NCBI GenBank assembly: GCA_001563325.1
Contig: LRSK01000184.1
Span: 1 to 19,976 of the forward strand
Length of the DNA: 19,976 nucleotides
DNA from: Candidatus Thorarchaeota archaeon SMTZ1-83
Lineage (GTDB): Archaea; Asgardarchaeota; Thorarchaeia; Thorarchaeales; Thorarchaeaceae
Reading direction: 5' to 3'
This document shows positions 14,636 through 19,976 of the stretch, piece after piece. The position numbers and the translations under genes are program-made. The notes beneath the pieces are model-generated. The model was not told the origin of the DNA, ran no database searches, and saw nothing but the letters and a program-made list of their open reading frames with translations. The stretch's first letter is position 1. Every line of letters begins with the position of its first letter.

Positions 14636-15313
14636 CTAACGAATTGCTCCGTCTTTCATATTAAGCACACGTTGCGCAAATTTAGTCAGGCTTTCGTTGT
14701 GTGTCACGAGTACCACCGTCATTCCCTTGCTCTTGGCAAGGTCAGAGATGTACTTCATGATGGTCTCTCCGATCTTGGAATCTAGGTTGCCTGTGGGTTC
14801 GTCGCAAAAGAGGATAGGTGGCCGATTCACCAATGCTCTGGCAATCGCAACTCTCTGCTGTTCTCCGCCAGACATCTGACGTGGGAAGTGATCGCGTCTC
14901 TCCAACATGTCTACTTCTCGCAAGACCTCTAAGGTCATCTGTTCTTGCTTCTCCTTTGTGATTTCTTCACTAGGCCAGAGGACCGCCTCGACATTCTCGT
15001 AAGCTGTAAGGTCCTCGATGAGCAGAAACGCCTGGAACACGAAACCAATCTTCTGTGCTCTAAGCTTCGGGAGATCTCGCTCACCAATGAGTGTGACATC
15101 AACAGCATCCAGAAGGACCCTGCCTGAAGTTGGCTGTTCAAGACCTGCCATGACATGTAGGAGCGTTGACTTGCCGCAGCCAGAGGGTCCTACAACTGCG
15201 ACGAACTCCCCTTGGTCAATGTCCAAGTTGATGTGTCGTAGGGCTGCAACAGTCTTCTTACCACGTCCGTATTCCTTGTTGACGTCTTCCAGTTGGATTA
15301 TCGATTTCACCAT
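14636..15313 (-). CDS. ABC transporter ATP-binding protein, LolD/MacB type
   Basis: A complete ATPase of 225 residues: Walker A GPSGCGKST (42-50), Q-loop FVFQAF (Gln94), signature MSGGEQQR (147-154), Walker B ILFCDEP (167-173), and switch His in VTHNES near 205. It pairs with the small FtsX-fold permease gene just upstream (3 nt between stop and start); its ribosome binding site GGGAGGAG (15327-15320) lies in the last codons of that gene, so the two are co-translated. With a permease that lacks an outer domain, the complex may use membrane-embedded substrates or act as a signalling or force-transducing FtsEX-like unit. This is inference from architecture. Confidence 0.93.
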   Translation of the reverse strand: MVKSIIQLEDVNKEYGRGKKTVAALRHINLDIDQGEFVAVVGPSGCGKSTLLHVMAGLEQPTSGRVLLDAVDVTLIGERDLPKLRAQKIGFVFQAFLLIEDLTAYENVEAVLWPSEEITKEKQEQMTLEVLREVDMLERRDHFPRQMSGGEQQRVAIARALVNRPPILFCDEPTGNLDSKIGETIMKYISDLAKSKGMTVVLVTHNESLTKFAQRVLNMKDGAIR

Positions 15314-15316
15314 CTC

Positions 15317-15838
15317 TCACTCCTCCCTAAGCGCCCTCATCGGGGCAATCAACATGGCTCTGCGTTGTGCCAGGAAGAGCCCTGGAAGCTGCAGCACGAC
15401 AATCACGAACAGGGTGACGAATAGGTCTCCGGCAGGAACGGCCAGTAGACCCTGTAGCGCTGTAAATAGCCCGACATCGAATGCAGGCTGGAAGTATGCA
15501 ACCAGGCCCAGTAACTCTACGCTTACCTGAAACACAATCAGAAATGCTGTAAGGGACACCAACACGACTTCACCAATGAGGACAAGAAGAATATCTGCAT
15601 TTGTCCAAGATACACACTTGAGAATCGCGATGTCCTTCGCTCTGGACTGGGATATAAGTATGGCATACAGAGTTGCCAACACGAATGCCGCGAATACCCA
15701 GAGCAACCACTCTCCAGGGCTCGCAAGTCCGCGTGAGACCATAACAATGAGAAATGCATAGATCACTATGAATGTGAAGACGCGTCTCCTAGCACGGAAA
15801 GCGAATTTGATACTCTTGAAAAGAACTCTCAGATTCAA
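15317..15838 (-). CDS. Half-size FtsX-like ABC permease
   Basis: A 173-residue membrane protein with four segments (about 21-40, 43-65, 84-113 and 138-160). It shows the FtsX signature region RAKDIAILKCVSWTNADILLVLIGEV between the second and third segments, and ends with the family-like API-type closing RAMLIAPMRALREE. Usual family members have 350-650 residues with a large outer domain; here the outer loops are short and no periplasmic-type domain exists. The start is a TTG at 15838, with AGGAGG (15854-15849) 10 nt upstream; a stop (TAG) in frame at about 15889 blocks a longer version. It probably dimerises beside its ATPase, which follows 3 nt downstream. A ribbon-helix-helix regulator gene lies 127 bp upstream. 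Confidence 0.8.
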   Translation of the reverse strand: MNLRVLFKSIKFAFRARRRVFTFIVIYAFLIVMVSRGLASPGEWLLWVFAAFVLATLYAILISQSRAKDIAILKCVSWTNADILLVLIGEVVLVSLTAFLIVFQVSVELLGLVAYFQPAFDVGLFTALQGLLAVPAGDLFVTLFVIVVLQLPGLFLAQRRAMLIAPMRALREE

Positions 15839-15965
15839 AGGTGCAAAACCTCCTGTGTGTAGGGGCCTGTTTGAAATCTTCCTCGTCTATTGCATTAATG
15901 TGTGTTTCTTGTACAATGGGGCGAATCTGCTCAGAGGGGTATTCATGCTTCGATTGTCTTCCCTT

Positions 15966-16154
15966 TCACTTGCTGTTTCCAGACGCCTCTGACGCCGACA
16001 ACGGACTGCCTTCAGCTGGCCAGAGTTCGCGGCGTAGCAGGTCACGTATCGCTACTCGTATGGCCTCACTTCGAGACGGATACATGCCTAGCTCCACTAG
16101 TCTGTCAACACCGTTAACGTAAATCTCACTCATCTTCACCGTGATGAGACGCAT
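15966..16154 (-). CDS. Ribbon-helix-helix (CopG/NikR-like) DNA-binding protein
   Basis: A 62-residue protein fitting the ribbon-helix-helix fold: the strand MRLITVKMSEIYVNGV, helix DRLVELGMYP, then SRSEAIRVAIRDLLRREL, which is the classic SRSEAIR second helix. A short Ser/Ala-rich tail follows. The ATG at 16154 has GGGAGG (16170-16165) 10 nt upstream, so I reject a longer start at 16193. Such proteins bind palindromic operators as dimers; a palindrome TAACA-CT-TGTTA overlaps the TATA region of this gene at 16188-16199, suggesting autoregulation. It precedes the small ABC transporter on the same strand, which it may also control. No nickel-binding domain is present. Confidence 0.85.
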   Translation of the reverse strand: MRLITVKMSEIYVNGVDRLVELGMYPSRSEAIRVAIRDLLRRELWPAEGSPLSASEASGNSK

Positions 16155-16187
16155 GCTTTCAAGTCCTCCCGGCAGGTACGACCCGGG

Positions 16188-16203
16188 TAACACTTGTTAT
16201 AAC
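16188..16203 (-). promoter_or_regulatory. TATA box and candidate operator of the ribbon-helix-helix gene
   Basis: GTTATAAC (16196-16203) is an 8-bp palindrome that includes a TATA-like TTATAA on the minus strand. It overlaps TAACA-CT-TGTTA (16188-16199), a perfect 5+5 inverted repeat. A start about 25 nt downstream (near 16173) would give a short leader containing the GGGAGG site. Binding there would block the promoter. Confidence 0.45.
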
Positions 16204-16262
16204 ACCTTCTAGTTCACATTGCCCTTTTTCGAGATGGGCGCCATCCAAATCAGTCCAAGAAA

Positions 16263-16371
16263 GTCCGTTTTGGCCATTCAATGCGATAAAAGCCTAAATA
16301 CGGACAAGACCCAACCTCATCTTGAACCCAAACAAGAGGCCAGAGGTGGGTCTGTCACCCAACACAGACCC
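16263..16371 (+). promoter_or_regulatory. Promoter and structured leader of the small GTPase gene
   Basis: The space between the ribbon-helix-helix gene and the GTPase gene is about 260 bp. It holds a TATA-like CTAAATAC (16294-16301), an inverted repeat GTCCGT/ACGGAC (16263-16268 and 16300-16305) partly covering it, and a perfect 8-bp hairpin GGGTCTGT/ACAGACCC (16348-16355 and 16364-16371, 8-nt loop). The hairpin would lie in the leader, about 47 nt before the GTG start. No small gene is evident here. Confidence 0.4.
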
Positions 16372-16418
16372 GTTTCAGCTGCCTCATCAAACCAGTATTG
16401 TGTGTGCGAGGGACCGAT

Positions 16419-16955
16419 GTGATTAGGTCGTCAGAATTTGACTTCATGAGAAAAGTCGTCATGATTGGCGCTGGCGGCAGCGGCAAGACGGCTCTTGTGA
16501 ATCGGTTTCTCACACAGAAGTTCTCTGAACAGTACATAGTGACGATCGGCTCACAGTTTGCTGTAAAGACCGTCGCAGTTCCAGATGCGAATGGTCGTGA
16601 TGTGATAGTGAAGCTCTTGGTATGGGACTTGGCCGGGCAGCAACGTTTTGACTTCATCAGGGGGAGCTACTACAGAGGTTCCAAGGGAGCGCTTCTTGTG
16701 TTCGACACAACTAGGAAGTCAACCTACCTAGAACTTCCGAAGTGGATTGAGGAAACAGAGAATGCGTTGGGCGAACGAATCCCCATCATTCTTCTGGCCA
16801 ACAAGGTGGACCTGTTTCATGAACGAGTCATAACTCCTGAGATGGGCAGAGGGTTTGCGGAGCAGTACAATCTCGTTGCATACCTCGAAACAAGTGCTTT
16901 ATCGGGGCAGAATGTCGAGGAGGCATTCCAACTGCTTGCGAAGTGGAGTATCTAG
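16419..16955 (+). CDS. Rab/Ras-like small GTPase
   Basis: A 178-residue small GTPase of the Ras superfamily, closest in style to Rab. All G motifs are visible: P-loop GAGGSGKT (17-24), switch I Thr42 in YIVTIGSQF, G3 WDLAGQQRF (69-77, usually WDTAGQE), G4 NKVD (128-131) and G5 ETSAL (157-161). A YYRGSKGALLVFD segment is typical of Rabs. The protein ends at LLAKWSI with no C-terminal cysteine, so it cannot be prenylated; membrane binding, if any, would need a partner. I choose GTG 16419 because GAGGGA (16408-16413) lies 5 nt upstream; an ATG at 16446 and a longer frame from 16398 are alternatives. Rab-like GTPases are abundant in Asgard archaea, and this is a main reason for the taxonomic guess. 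Confidence 0.93.
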   Translation: MIRSSEFDFMRKVVMIGAGGSGKTALVNRFLTQKFSEQYIVTIGSQFAVKTVAVPDANGRDVIVKLLVWDLAGQQRFDFIRGSYYRGSKGALLVFDTTRKSTYLELPKWIEETENALGERIPIILLANKVDLFHERVITPEMGRGFAEQYNLVAYLETSALSGQNVEEAFQLLAKWSI

Positions 16956-17038
16956 TTGTGCCTCATGGCTGGTGCATTGACCGAAACTACTATACACACT
17001 TCCAACTCCCCTAGACCATTCCTTACAAGCAGATTGAC

Positions 17039-18190
17039 GTGAGTTCCATGACAAGCAATGAACTTGACCTTGGACTTCTTGAAGAACTATGCAACGCATT
17101 TGGCCCGAGCGGTCATGAACATGAGGCGCAGAAGATTGCTCGTGACTATGGGGAGAAGTATGCTGACGAAGTGCTCTACGACCGTATGGGATCCGTCGTC
17201 TTCCGGAAGGGCGACAAGGGCCCCAAGATCATGCTAGCTGGACACGCTGATGAGATTGGTTTCGTTATCACTAAGATTGAGAAGAGTGGCTTCTTGAGAT
17301 TTCATCAGCTTGGAGGATGGTGGGACCAGACGCTGCTCACGCAGGAGGTTGTCATCAAACCCTCAAAGAAAGCCGATAAGGTCATCGGAATCATCGGTGC
17401 GCCACCACCCCACGTCCTCACCCCTGAGGAGAGGAACAAGGTTGTCACCAAAGACAAAATGTTCATAGACATTGGATGCCATTCCGCAAAGGAAGTCAAA
17501 GAACTGGGCATACGTGTTGGAGACCCTGCTGTGCCCAACGCAAAGTTCAGGACAATGCAACGCACCTTTAAACAGAAAAGGGATGAAGATGACAAGGACG
17601 CTGAAGAAGAGATTAGGGACGCAACCATTGCGGTCGCGAAGGCTTTTGACGACCGCATAGGTGTCTTTATGGCTCTCGAGGTCTTGCGCCGGCTTTCGGA
17701 GGAAGGCATATCTCACCCAAACATCGTCTATGCTGTATCGACGACTCAGGAAGAGGTCGGCCTCAGAGGGGCCAGAACGTCGGCACAGATGCTCCTTCCT
17801 GATATTGGATTCGCTCTGGATGTTGATGTTTCTGGTGACGTACCTGGTGTCGAAGGGCTACCCCAGAAAATGGGGGAAGGAGTTGCTATCTCCGCAGGAG
17901 ATGGATCAATGATCCCAAATCCCCGGTTCCGACAGTTCGTTCTTAATATCGCTGAGGAGAAAGGAATCAAGCATCAACCTGCCTTTCTGAAGTTTGGAGG
18001 CACAGATGCAGGAGTAATACACATCACTGGCATGGGCGCCCCATCTCTCTTCATCGGAGTGCCCACCCGCCACATCCATTCTCATCATGGCATGCTTGAT
18101 TTGTATGATGTTGAGAATGCAGTTCAACTGCTAGTTGAAGTCATCCAGCGCCTGGATGAGAAGACTGTCAAGAGCTTCACTGAGCTATAG
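17039..18190 (+). CDS. M42-family aminopeptidase (glutamyl aminopeptidase/endoglucanase M type)
   Basis: A 383-residue metallo-aminopeptidase. The dinuclear metal ligands are all present: His69 (GHADEIG), Asp204 region (AKAFDDRIG), the Glu pair 238-239 (TTQEEVGLRG; one acts as general base), Asp in LDVDVSGD (about 261-263), and His347 in PTRHIHSHH. M42 enzymes form 12-subunit tetrahedral assemblies that trim peptides left by the proteasome. One unusual point is a highly charged stretch at about 178-195 (KQKRDEDDKDAEEE) just before the FDDRIG loop, where relatives usually carry a short hydrophobic strand. The GTG at 17039 or the ATG at 17048 may be the start; a TATA-like CTATACAC (about 16989-16996) lies upstream. 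Confidence 0.93.
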   Translation: MSSMTSNELDLGLLEELCNAFGPSGHEHEAQKIARDYGEKYADEVLYDRMGSVVFRKGDKGPKIMLAGHADEIGFVITKIEKSGFLRFHQLGGWWDQTLLTQEVVIKPSKKADKVIGIIGAPPPHVLTPEERNKVVTKDKMFIDIGCHSAKEVKELGIRVGDPAVPNAKFRTMQRTFKQKRDEDDKDAEEEIRDATIAVAKAFDDRIGVFMALEVLRRLSEEGISHPNIVYAVSTTQEEVGLRGARTSAQMLLPDIGFALDVDVSGDVPGVEGLPQKMGEGVAISAGDGSMIPNPRFRQFVLNIAEEKGIKHQPAFLKFGGTDAGVIHITGMGAPSLFIGVPTRHIHSHHGMLDLYDVENAVQLLVEVIQRLDEKTVKSFTEL

Positions 18191-18259
18191 CTTTTGGATG
18201 GATGGAGCTGTCTGGTCTAGCCCTTGCCGGACCAGTTGCACCATCTTTGCGGCAGGGAA

Positions 18260-18904
18260 CTACCTCTCTCTCTTGCCTTCAATGAACTCGTCTACTCGTT
18301 TCCGTGCCTCAAAGTCATCAATCTGGTAGCGAGGATGCTTGAAGCTGTATGAGCTAATGCTTGACAACTCACCACCAACTCCACGGTCGAGTGCAATCTT
18401 GACCGCACGAGCAACATCGATAATGACTCCGGCGCTATTGGGTGAGTCCTGAACCGATAGCTTCAGGCTCAAGTCAATCGGTAGATCACCAAAGGCCTTG
18501 GAGCGCATGTTGATGTAGCAGACCTTATTATCCTCAAGGAATGGTACGTAGTCACTTGGTCCTATCTTCGTCGGAAGTTCGTATTCTACACAGCTTGTGA
18601 CCGCCTCCGTCTTGCTGATTCTCTTGGATTGGAGCCGATTTTCAACCTGCATGTTCTCAAAGTCAGTGTTCCCGCCTATGTTCAACTGGTAGGTATTCTG
18701 TAGGATCAGTCCTCTCTTATCGAAGAGCTGAGCAAGAATTCGATGGAGTATTGTCGCACCCAACTGACTCTTGATGTCGTCACCAGCGCAAGGGATTCCC
18801 TTGGCAGCGAAGCCCTTCGCAATTGGGTCTTCTGGGTCAGAAACTATGAACTCCGGGATTGCGTTGATGAACCCGACCTCCGCTTCAAGAGCGGCTTCAG
18901 CCTC
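18260..18904 (-). CDS. Inositol-1-phosphate synthase, C-terminal part (frameshifted gene)
   Basis: This is the second half of an archaeal myo-inositol-1-phosphate synthase. In this frame, from about 18904, it reads EAEAALEAEVGFINAIPEFI, then GDDIKSQLGATILHRIL, the conserved LNIGGNTDFENM, the lysine-rich SKRISKTEAVTS, GPSDYVPFL and the C-terminal DVARAVKIALDRGVGG, all family landmarks of the catalytic and dimer regions. The N-terminal half is one frame over, immediately upstream on the minus strand. The join lies in GCAGAGAGGCTGAAG at about 18901-18910; one missing or two extra bases would explain it. Joined, the two halves give about 358 residues, near the archaeal norm of about 365-390. Confidence 0.82.
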   Translation of the reverse strand, partial: EAEAALEAEVGFINAIPEFIVSDPEDPIAKGFAAKGIPCAGDDIKSQLGATILHRILAQLFDKRGLILQNTYQLNIGGNTDFENMQVENRLQSKRISKTEAVTSCVEYELPTKIGPSDYVPFLEDNKVCYINMRSKAFGDLPIDLSLKLSVQDSPNSAGVIIDVARAVKIALDRGVGGELSSISSYSFKHPRYQIDDFEARKRVDEFIEGKRER

Positions 18905-19335
18905 TCTGCACTCCCCACCGGAAGATAGCTGACCAGCATGTCAGCCTTTGCCTTCTTCAGTTCTTCAACTATGTCTACCGCCTCAATCTCACTCTCATCA
19001 TAGGCGAAAAATGATTCTCTCATATGTGGTGCCACACCATCAGAAATCGGCCCTGGGAGCACTTTCACTCCTGTCTTCGGAACATCTGGGAAGAATTTCC
19101 AGCAGCAGTTAGGTTCTACCCAGATCGCATCTGCTATATCAAGCCCAATCTTCTTCCTATTCGCCTCAAATGCTGCAACGAACTTCAAGTCCTTGGGAAA
19201 ATAGCCACCAAAATCAACATGCATGAGTCCTGGTACTTCATCCTCTGTCTTCGCATCCTTATAGTAATGCACTCCCTGAACTAGGGCGGATGCACAATTG
19301 CCAAGACCAGCAACTGCAACACGTACGTCTCCCAT
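18844..19335 (-). CDS. Inositol-1-phosphate synthase, N-terminal part (frameshifted gene)
   Basis: The NAD-binding half of the enzyme that makes inositol-1-phosphate from glucose-6-phosphate. It opens with VRVAVAGLGNCASALVQG, the Rossmann glycine motif of this family, followed by GLMHVDFGGYFPKDLKFVAAFE and later LVSYLPVGSAE. After that the frame reads RLKPLLKRRSGSSTQ and stops at 18844, which is not family-like; the proper continuation is in the adjacent frame from about 18904. The ATG at 19335 has GGTGA (19347-19343) 7 nt upstream. The product would feed the archaetidylinositol phosphate synthase-type enzyme encoded at 6298-7032. Because the product is needed for lipid head groups, a sequencing or assembly slip is at least as likely as a true null. 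Confidence 0.82.
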   Translation of the reverse strand: MGDVRVAVAGLGNCASALVQGVHYYKDAKTEDEVPGLMHVDFGGYFPKDLKFVAAFEANRKKIGLDIADAIWVEPNCCWKFFPDVPKTGVKVLPGPISDGVAPHMRESFFAYDESEIEAVDIVEELKKAKADMLVSYLPVGSAERLKPLLKRRSGSSTQSRSS

Positions 19336-19357
19336 AAGGATATCACCATCCCTCAGG

Positions 19358-19377
19358 TATTCTATGACGGTAGAATA
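19358..19377 (-). promoter_or_regulatory. Inverted repeat in the inositol-1-phosphate synthase leader
   Basis: TATTCTA (19358-19364) and TAGAATA (19371-19377) form a perfect 7-bp inverted repeat with 6 nt between. A TATA-like CTTAAAAG (about 19386-19393 on the minus strand) lies just upstream, placing the predicted transcription start near the repeat and the ribosome binding site about 11 bases beyond it. This is a good shape for an operator; the regulator is unknown. Confidence 0.4.
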
Positions 19378-19379
19378 GT

Positions 19380-19665
19380 GTAGTCTTTTAAGATTATCGA
19401 GTTAGCCGTTCCCCGAAACTTAGACAAGCCCAGGCATCACAGTCCGGGACTGATGTTCGGTTCCTGCTTCGTAGAGGTCTGCTCGGTGATTCTCCCTGCA
19501 CAACTTGATTCTCTGTTCAAGTCCCCAGTTGTAGGCAAAACGAACGACTCCTGCATGTTGTAGAAGAGAGTTCTTCTGATGGTTGTTGGGATCTAGCTCG
19601 TATCGGTAGGCCTTGCGGACCAACATGAGAATCAAGGTGTTGTCTTGATGCGGGGATAAAAGGAC
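19380..19665 (-). mobile_element. Internally deleted IS200/IS605-family (IS1341-type) element
   Basis: A TnpB-like N-terminus, a TnpB-like extreme C-terminus and a left-end hairpin are packed into under 300 bp. The hairpin is ATCAAG (19631-19636) and CTTGAT (19644-19649) with a 7-nt loop, directly upstream of the tnpB start, where IS200/IS605 left-end hairpins usually lie. No tnpA is present. The outer borders (about 19665 on the left, 19380-19420 on the right) are estimates, since these elements make no target duplication. Confidence 0.5.
19420..19626 (-). pseudogene. tnpB remnant with large internal deletion
   Basis: From the ATG at 19626 the frame gives MLVRKAYRYELDPNN, then HAGVVRFAYNWGLEQRIKL, the well-known N-terminal helix-turn-helix of TnpB/OrfB proteins. 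After about 45 residues it jumps to RADLYEAGTEHQSRTVMPGLV and stops; EAGTEH-type endings are common at TnpB C-termini. The intervening RuvC-like nuclease core and zinc ribbon of about 300 residues are missing, so no nuclease activity is possible. The N-terminal match is firm, the C-terminal match less so. The 3' part may still include the region that encodes the element's guide (omega) RNA, which overlaps the end of tnpB in intact relatives. Confidence 0.65.
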
Positions 19666-19737
19666 ATACAAACTTGAGGTGGTATCGGAGAGAGGAACTT
19701 GATGAATGCCCAAGACCGTCTAGAATCTCTGCGGCTG

Positions 19738-19976
19738 TTACATGCCTTCGCTTTCTTCTGGCTCTACTGCATCATCATCACGGGCTTGGTACTCTGAATA
19801 TAGCAGTCTCTTGGCTGACTCAACAGTCTTCGGTCCAATTCCTGGCAGCTTGGTCCATTCGTCAGTTCGGGTCACTATCTCTAGTGGAGATCCAAACTCC
19901 TTCAGCAGACTACGGGCTCTTACAACATTGATGCGAGGGAATCCTGCCACGAAGAACTCCTGTTCATCGTAGACTG
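19738..19976 (-). CDS. C-terminal end of a Hef/XPF-type nuclease-helicase (cut by window edge)
   Basis: The frame is open to the right edge of the window (VYDEQEFF before VAGFPRINVVRARSLL), so only the last 78 or so residues are seen. They contain a helix-hairpin-helix pair: VVRARSLLKEFGSPLEIV and WTKLPGIGPKTVESAKRLL, in the arrangement found at the C-terminus of Hef, XPF/ERCC4 and Mus81-type nucleases, with QEFF standing at the end of the nuclease domain. The tail is acidic (DDDAVEPEESEGM). The helix-hairpin-helix binds DNA junctions. Other helix-hairpin-helix proteins, such as UvrC-like ones, are possible, because the catalytic part lies outside the window. Confidence 0.7.
   Translation of the reverse strand, partial: VYDEQEFFVAGFPRINVVRARSLLKEFGSPLEIVTRTDEWTKLPGIGPKTVESAKRLLYSEYQARDDDAVEPEESEGM

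Noticed and set aside
15018..15530. Plus-strand open frame of 170 codons opposite the small ABC transporter
   Set aside because: Ser/Arg/Thr-rich translation with no fold, fully opposite two clear genes on the minus strand.
17305..17709. Minus-strand open frame of 134 codons opposite the M42 peptidase
   Set aside because: Ser-rich antisense of a conserved enzyme; no supporting signals.
1..19976. tRNA, rRNA genes or CRISPR arrays
   Set aside because: No cloverleaf-like segment, rRNA-like stretch or regularly spaced direct repeats were seen in the short intergenic gaps.

Overview
The window reads as a piece of an archaeal chromosome, most likely from an Asgard archaeon. A Thorarchaeota-like lineage is my guess; I cannot confirm the clade from the sequence. 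Archaeal markers are a class I-type lysyl-tRNA synthetase homologue, archaeal CCA-adding enzyme, TrmY, UPF0282, CDP-alcohol phosphatidyltransferase plus inositol-1-phosphate synthase (archaeal inositol lipid chemistry), M42 peptidase and the end of a Hef/XPF-type protein. Eukaryote-leaning markers are a Rab-like small GTPase, ribosomal protein eS26, V4R-domain proteins and an alpha-SNAP/TPR-like protein. Genes are tightly packed, often with GGTGA or GGAGG ribosome binding sites, GTG/TTG starts and 4-base overlaps. I see no rRNA, tRNA or CRISPR array.

Layout. 1-1004: two V4R-type proteins. 1083-4516: a membrane-anchored double winged-helix regulator followed by a MacB-like ABC exporter whose permease is broken by a frameshift. 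4565-7032: a LysRS-I homologue with both catalytic signatures changed, then an archaetidylinositol-phosphate-synthase-like enzyme. 7041-11058 (minus): CCA-adding enzyme, HDAC-family deacetylase, eS26, TrmY and PadR, largely an RNA/translation cluster. 11133-12637: Nudix plus UPF0282 metallo-hydrolase, translationally coupled. 12761-14531: three unassigned proteins, two of them helical-repeat types. 14636-16154 (minus): ribbon-helix-helix regulator and a minimal ABC transporter with a half-size FtsX permease. 16419-18190: Rab-like GTPase and M42 peptidase. 18260-19335 (minus): inositol-1-phosphate synthase, frameshifted. 19380-19665: internally deleted IS200/IS605-type TnpB remnant. 19738-19976: C-terminal tail of a Hef/XPF-like protein, cut by the window edge.

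How the genes relate. The inositol-phosphate synthase and the CDP-alcohol transferase would supply successive steps of inositol ether-lipid synthesis. CCA enzyme, TrmY and eS26 serve tRNA and ribosome maturation. Two ABC exporters each sit next to their own candidate transcription regulator. The points most worth a second look are the LysRS homologue that lacks its ATP-handling motifs, the SNAP/TPR-like protein, the minimal FtsX exporter, the two frameshifts, and the deletion-derivative TnpB element placed just upstream of the inositol-phosphate synthase.
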